Positions 61,396 through 64,000 of a stretch of 64,000 nt of DNA are shown piece after piece. Both the position numbers and the translations under genes were made by a program. This stretch comes from Chaetorhynchus papuensis (Eukaryota; Chordata; Aves; Passeriformes; Rhipiduridae). The first letter of the stretch is position 1. Each line of letters begins with the position of its first letter. Under the pieces are notes generated by a model. It was not told the DNA's origin and did no database searches. It saw only the letters and a list, made by a program, of their open reading frames with translations. Location: assembly GCA_013396525.1 (NCBI GenBank), contig VWYX01000384.1:186001-250000 (forward strand). The letters are read 5' to 3'.

Positions 61396-63936
61396 ATCGT
61401 CTCTCCTCTGTGAGATCTTCCTTCTAAACTGACCTCTCGCAGGCACGGGGCCACAGCTCTGCACAGAGCAGCATTTGGTGTGTCCCCAGGGAGGAGCTGG
61501 GGTATGATATGAGATGTCAGACCTGTTGGAGAGGACAATCTCCTCAGTGAAGCACCATGGCACTGCTCCATGTTTGAAGCTAAGGGTTTAGGGATATCCA
61601 TGAGATATGACTCAAGCGTTCAGCCTAGGCCCTGTGTACAGGGAATGCACACTGGAAACTTGCGGGCATTAGGACTGGAATTGCTCTCTAAGAGTTAGGA
61701 TAAGGAAAACATGGAACTGATATCCAGCCTTGATTTGCCTTGGACCAACTCTACTGGGTGTGCTCAGGATTTTGCATTCCTTGGAGGACCCTGTTGTGCT
61801 TTGAAACGAGTCCATTACTGTAGGGTTCGTCCCTCAGCCTAATAAGGCACATGCTGGAGGGAAAGTTTTTGGAAAGGGAGGTGGGAAAAGCAAGTGGGAG
61901 AGAGCCAAAGCAACCTGTTGGAGTCAATGACTGTGGCAGCTTGGGAAATCCAGGGCTAACTGATGTTGCTCTGTGGAAATAGCCTACAGCTCATGGCTTA
62001 TGAAACAGATAAAGTGTCAGCTGGAAACAACATGGAGAGTGGAAATAAGAGACTAGGGACAGAAAGGAGACCATGGAGTAAGTCTGAAAAAAAAAAAGCC
62101 CTCAGTGGGAAAAATGATCAGGAGTGCATGTCTAAGCTTGGTGGATATTTTATGAAGTAGAAGAAACAAAATGCTTGTTCAAATTGCTTGTACATACAGC
62201 TAAATAACTTGAGCTGAGTATGCAGATCTGTGAAACAACCTGTAAAAGCCGGATCAGAAAATGCTGGCAATTTTTCAGATGTGTGGAGGCACGATAGGAA
62301 AAAGCACTGTAAATTCAGACCCTGAATCAGATATTCCAAAAGCTACAAAATTTGGAAACAGCAGTCCACTTTATACCCCAAACAACTACTAATTTTCTGA
62401 TGCTGCTGCTTTCACAAAAGAAACACACATCAGTATATTGATGGCTACTGGGGAGCCAACAGGTGTTAAGAGCCAGAGTTATGACCCTATTTTTTCCTAT
62501 CCTTTAGTCCATATGTTTTACTCCTAAGTAAGTACATTCCTCATTTTTGCAGGGCGTTAGGAATGCAGGCAATGTCTGATTAGGGTCTTTTATGCAGAGA
62601 AATTTCTATAAAGTAAAATAGATAAAGCATTGACCAAACCCCAGTCCAATTATTTCCCTGTTCCAACCCATTCTGCAGCATCTTTTACAGATATATTTCA
62701 GAAAAGAAATTATCTCAGAAGTACTAGTAGGGGAATTTTCTGAGATTTCTCCCTCTGCACTAAAAATCCCAAATCCTTCAAAAGATAGCAGTTCCCAGAG
62801 TATCTTGCAAAAACTGTCAAGATAACTACTTTTCATTTCTAATTGCTAATACAGAAACTTTATCTTGCTAAAAGTCAGTGGAAAAACACTTCAAAAATAT
62901 ATGAAAAAGTACCTTTTGTTGCAGCATTGTAACCTGTATTTAAAAAAAATATTACTTTATGAGCAACTTTTGAAGCAGTGGTAGTTTTTATGCTTTGTAG
63001 ACTGGAAAAATGTTCAAATCTTGAAAATATGACCAAAAAAATCTTGAATTACTCCTTTAAAAATGAATAATATTGGAAAAACAGACCCAAAGTAGAAATG
63101 CTTTTGGAGCACAACTCTGTTTTATGAAATGTATGTGTCTATAAATTGAAAAATACTCTTTGCTTGAACCTAGTCAGGAATTTCTTAGTAATCCATCTTG
63201 GTGAGGTTCCTACCCAGCTTTTAGGGTGTCATGTCAACTTCTGCAACTCTGGCTATATTTCTGTGGACTTCAGTAAAAACTTCTGACATTTTCTTTATTT
63301 TTGTAGAAGCTTAAGGAAGGAGTGTATATTATGGTGTTTTTGTAAATGTTTCAGGGAAGCGTTCCTGCATCAGGAAGGACTGGGAGGTGGCAGGAGGGAT
63401 CTTTGTCACCATTCCATGTAAGAAGCAGGAATCATGCCCAGATATTACTGCTGTAGGTTATTTAGGATAAACACCTTGTGATGTGAGCTGCATATTCCCA
63501 CAGCCTCTGGTGAGAATTAACTTTGATGTTTACAGCATGACCCGTTTTCCCCTGGCTTTTTAGTGTATCAAGGAGCTTGTCAGCATCACCAGCTGGCTCT
63601 GCCATAACCAGCTGTCCCTTCTCCTCGAGCTCTCATACAATGCAGTGATGCTAACACAGGGTGAGGCAGAGTAAGCACTATGTGGAGAAATGCAGAACAT
63701 GTTAAAAAAAGAATAATTTTGGCACACGTAAAAATAGAGCATTGAAAGAGATGTGACAAAGCCATGTTCTGAGTTCTTCTCAAATATCTCTCTAGGAAAT
63801 TTCTCATACATTCATATAATATTATTAATCATTATATTAATCAATAACAAACTTCCATTTTAATATTTCAGAATTTTATAAAAGTTCTGTTCATACATTA
63901 TGTACAAAAGCATGACATCTTTTTTCTTTCCTTTTC
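61396..63936. other. Unannotated DNA, no gene seen
   Basis: The first 600 bp are less AT-rich and could be an extension of the LTR candidate or an unrelated old insertion. The rest is AT-rich. No coding sequence is recognised. Confidence 0.45.
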
Positions 63937-63967
63937 CTTTTTTTTTTTTTCATTTTTTTTTTTTTTA
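63937..63967. repeat. Interrupted poly(T) tract
   Basis: Two runs of about 13-14 T separated by CA. It could be a low-complexity tract or the reverse-strand poly(A) tail of an element that continues beyond the window. Confidence 0.8.
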
Positions 63968-64000
63968 CTTAATTGGAATAAGACCCATGAAAGAAGTTCA

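Noticed and set aside
1..64000. CRISPR arrays, prokaryotic operons, phage or defence systems
   Set aside because: No regularly spaced repeats, no ribosome-binding sites before long frames and no coding density. The window is vertebrate nuclear DNA.

Overview
This window looks like nuclear DNA from a bird, most likely a passerine. Two things point there. The recognisable transposable elements are mainly fragments of CR1, the dominant avian non-LTR retrotransposon, on both strands and of clearly different ages. There is also one tRNA-Ile-derived SINE with a CR1-like tail (46460-46601), which matches what I know of the songbird family TguSINE1. The sequence is visibly AT-rich and CpG-poor. It contains a 15-base N gap, so it comes from a draft assembly.

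I find no protein-coding gene that I can support. The open reading frames are short and show no recognisable domains. The longest ones either sit in CR1 3' regions (23193-23609, 33782-34321), in GC-rich blocks where stop codons are rare (33350-33740, 42204-42671), or resemble no family I know (28094-28555, 43823-44329). The window is best read as a gene desert or part of a very large intron. I found no CRISPR array, operon, phage or other prokaryotic feature.

Layout: 1-23.2 kb is mostly unannotated AT-rich DNA with a weak LTR-like end near 0.6-0.8 kb, a compound pentanucleotide array at 9.55-9.65 kb, a possible non-coding terminal exon at 11.44-12.19 kb and a G-rich patch at 18.54 kb. 23.2-24.0 kb holds two CR1 fragments tail to tail. 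33.2-34.4 kb holds two CR1 fragments pointing away from each other, with a compact isolated CpG island of about 330 bp between them. This is the most striking compositional feature of the window. 36.8-37.1 kb has an old palindromic repeat beside a CR1 fragment. 41.1-44.4 kb has another CR1, a GC-rich block with exon-like signals, and a stretch with two hairpins and two AATAAA motifs. 46.5 kb is the SINE. 49.6-49.8 kb has two AAC microsatellites. 53.0-53.7 and 55.9-56.2 kb are ancient degenerate CR1 copies. 58.7-59.2 kb is a CR1 carrying an internal 58-bp duplication. 61.1-61.4 kb is a candidate retroviral LTR.

No new biological system is convincingly visible. The observations most worth checking are the CpG island, the GC-rich exon-like block at 42.2-42.7 kb, the LTR candidate and the possible terminal exon. 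Repeat calls were made by comparing with consensus sequences from memory, so subfamily names are deliberately left open.
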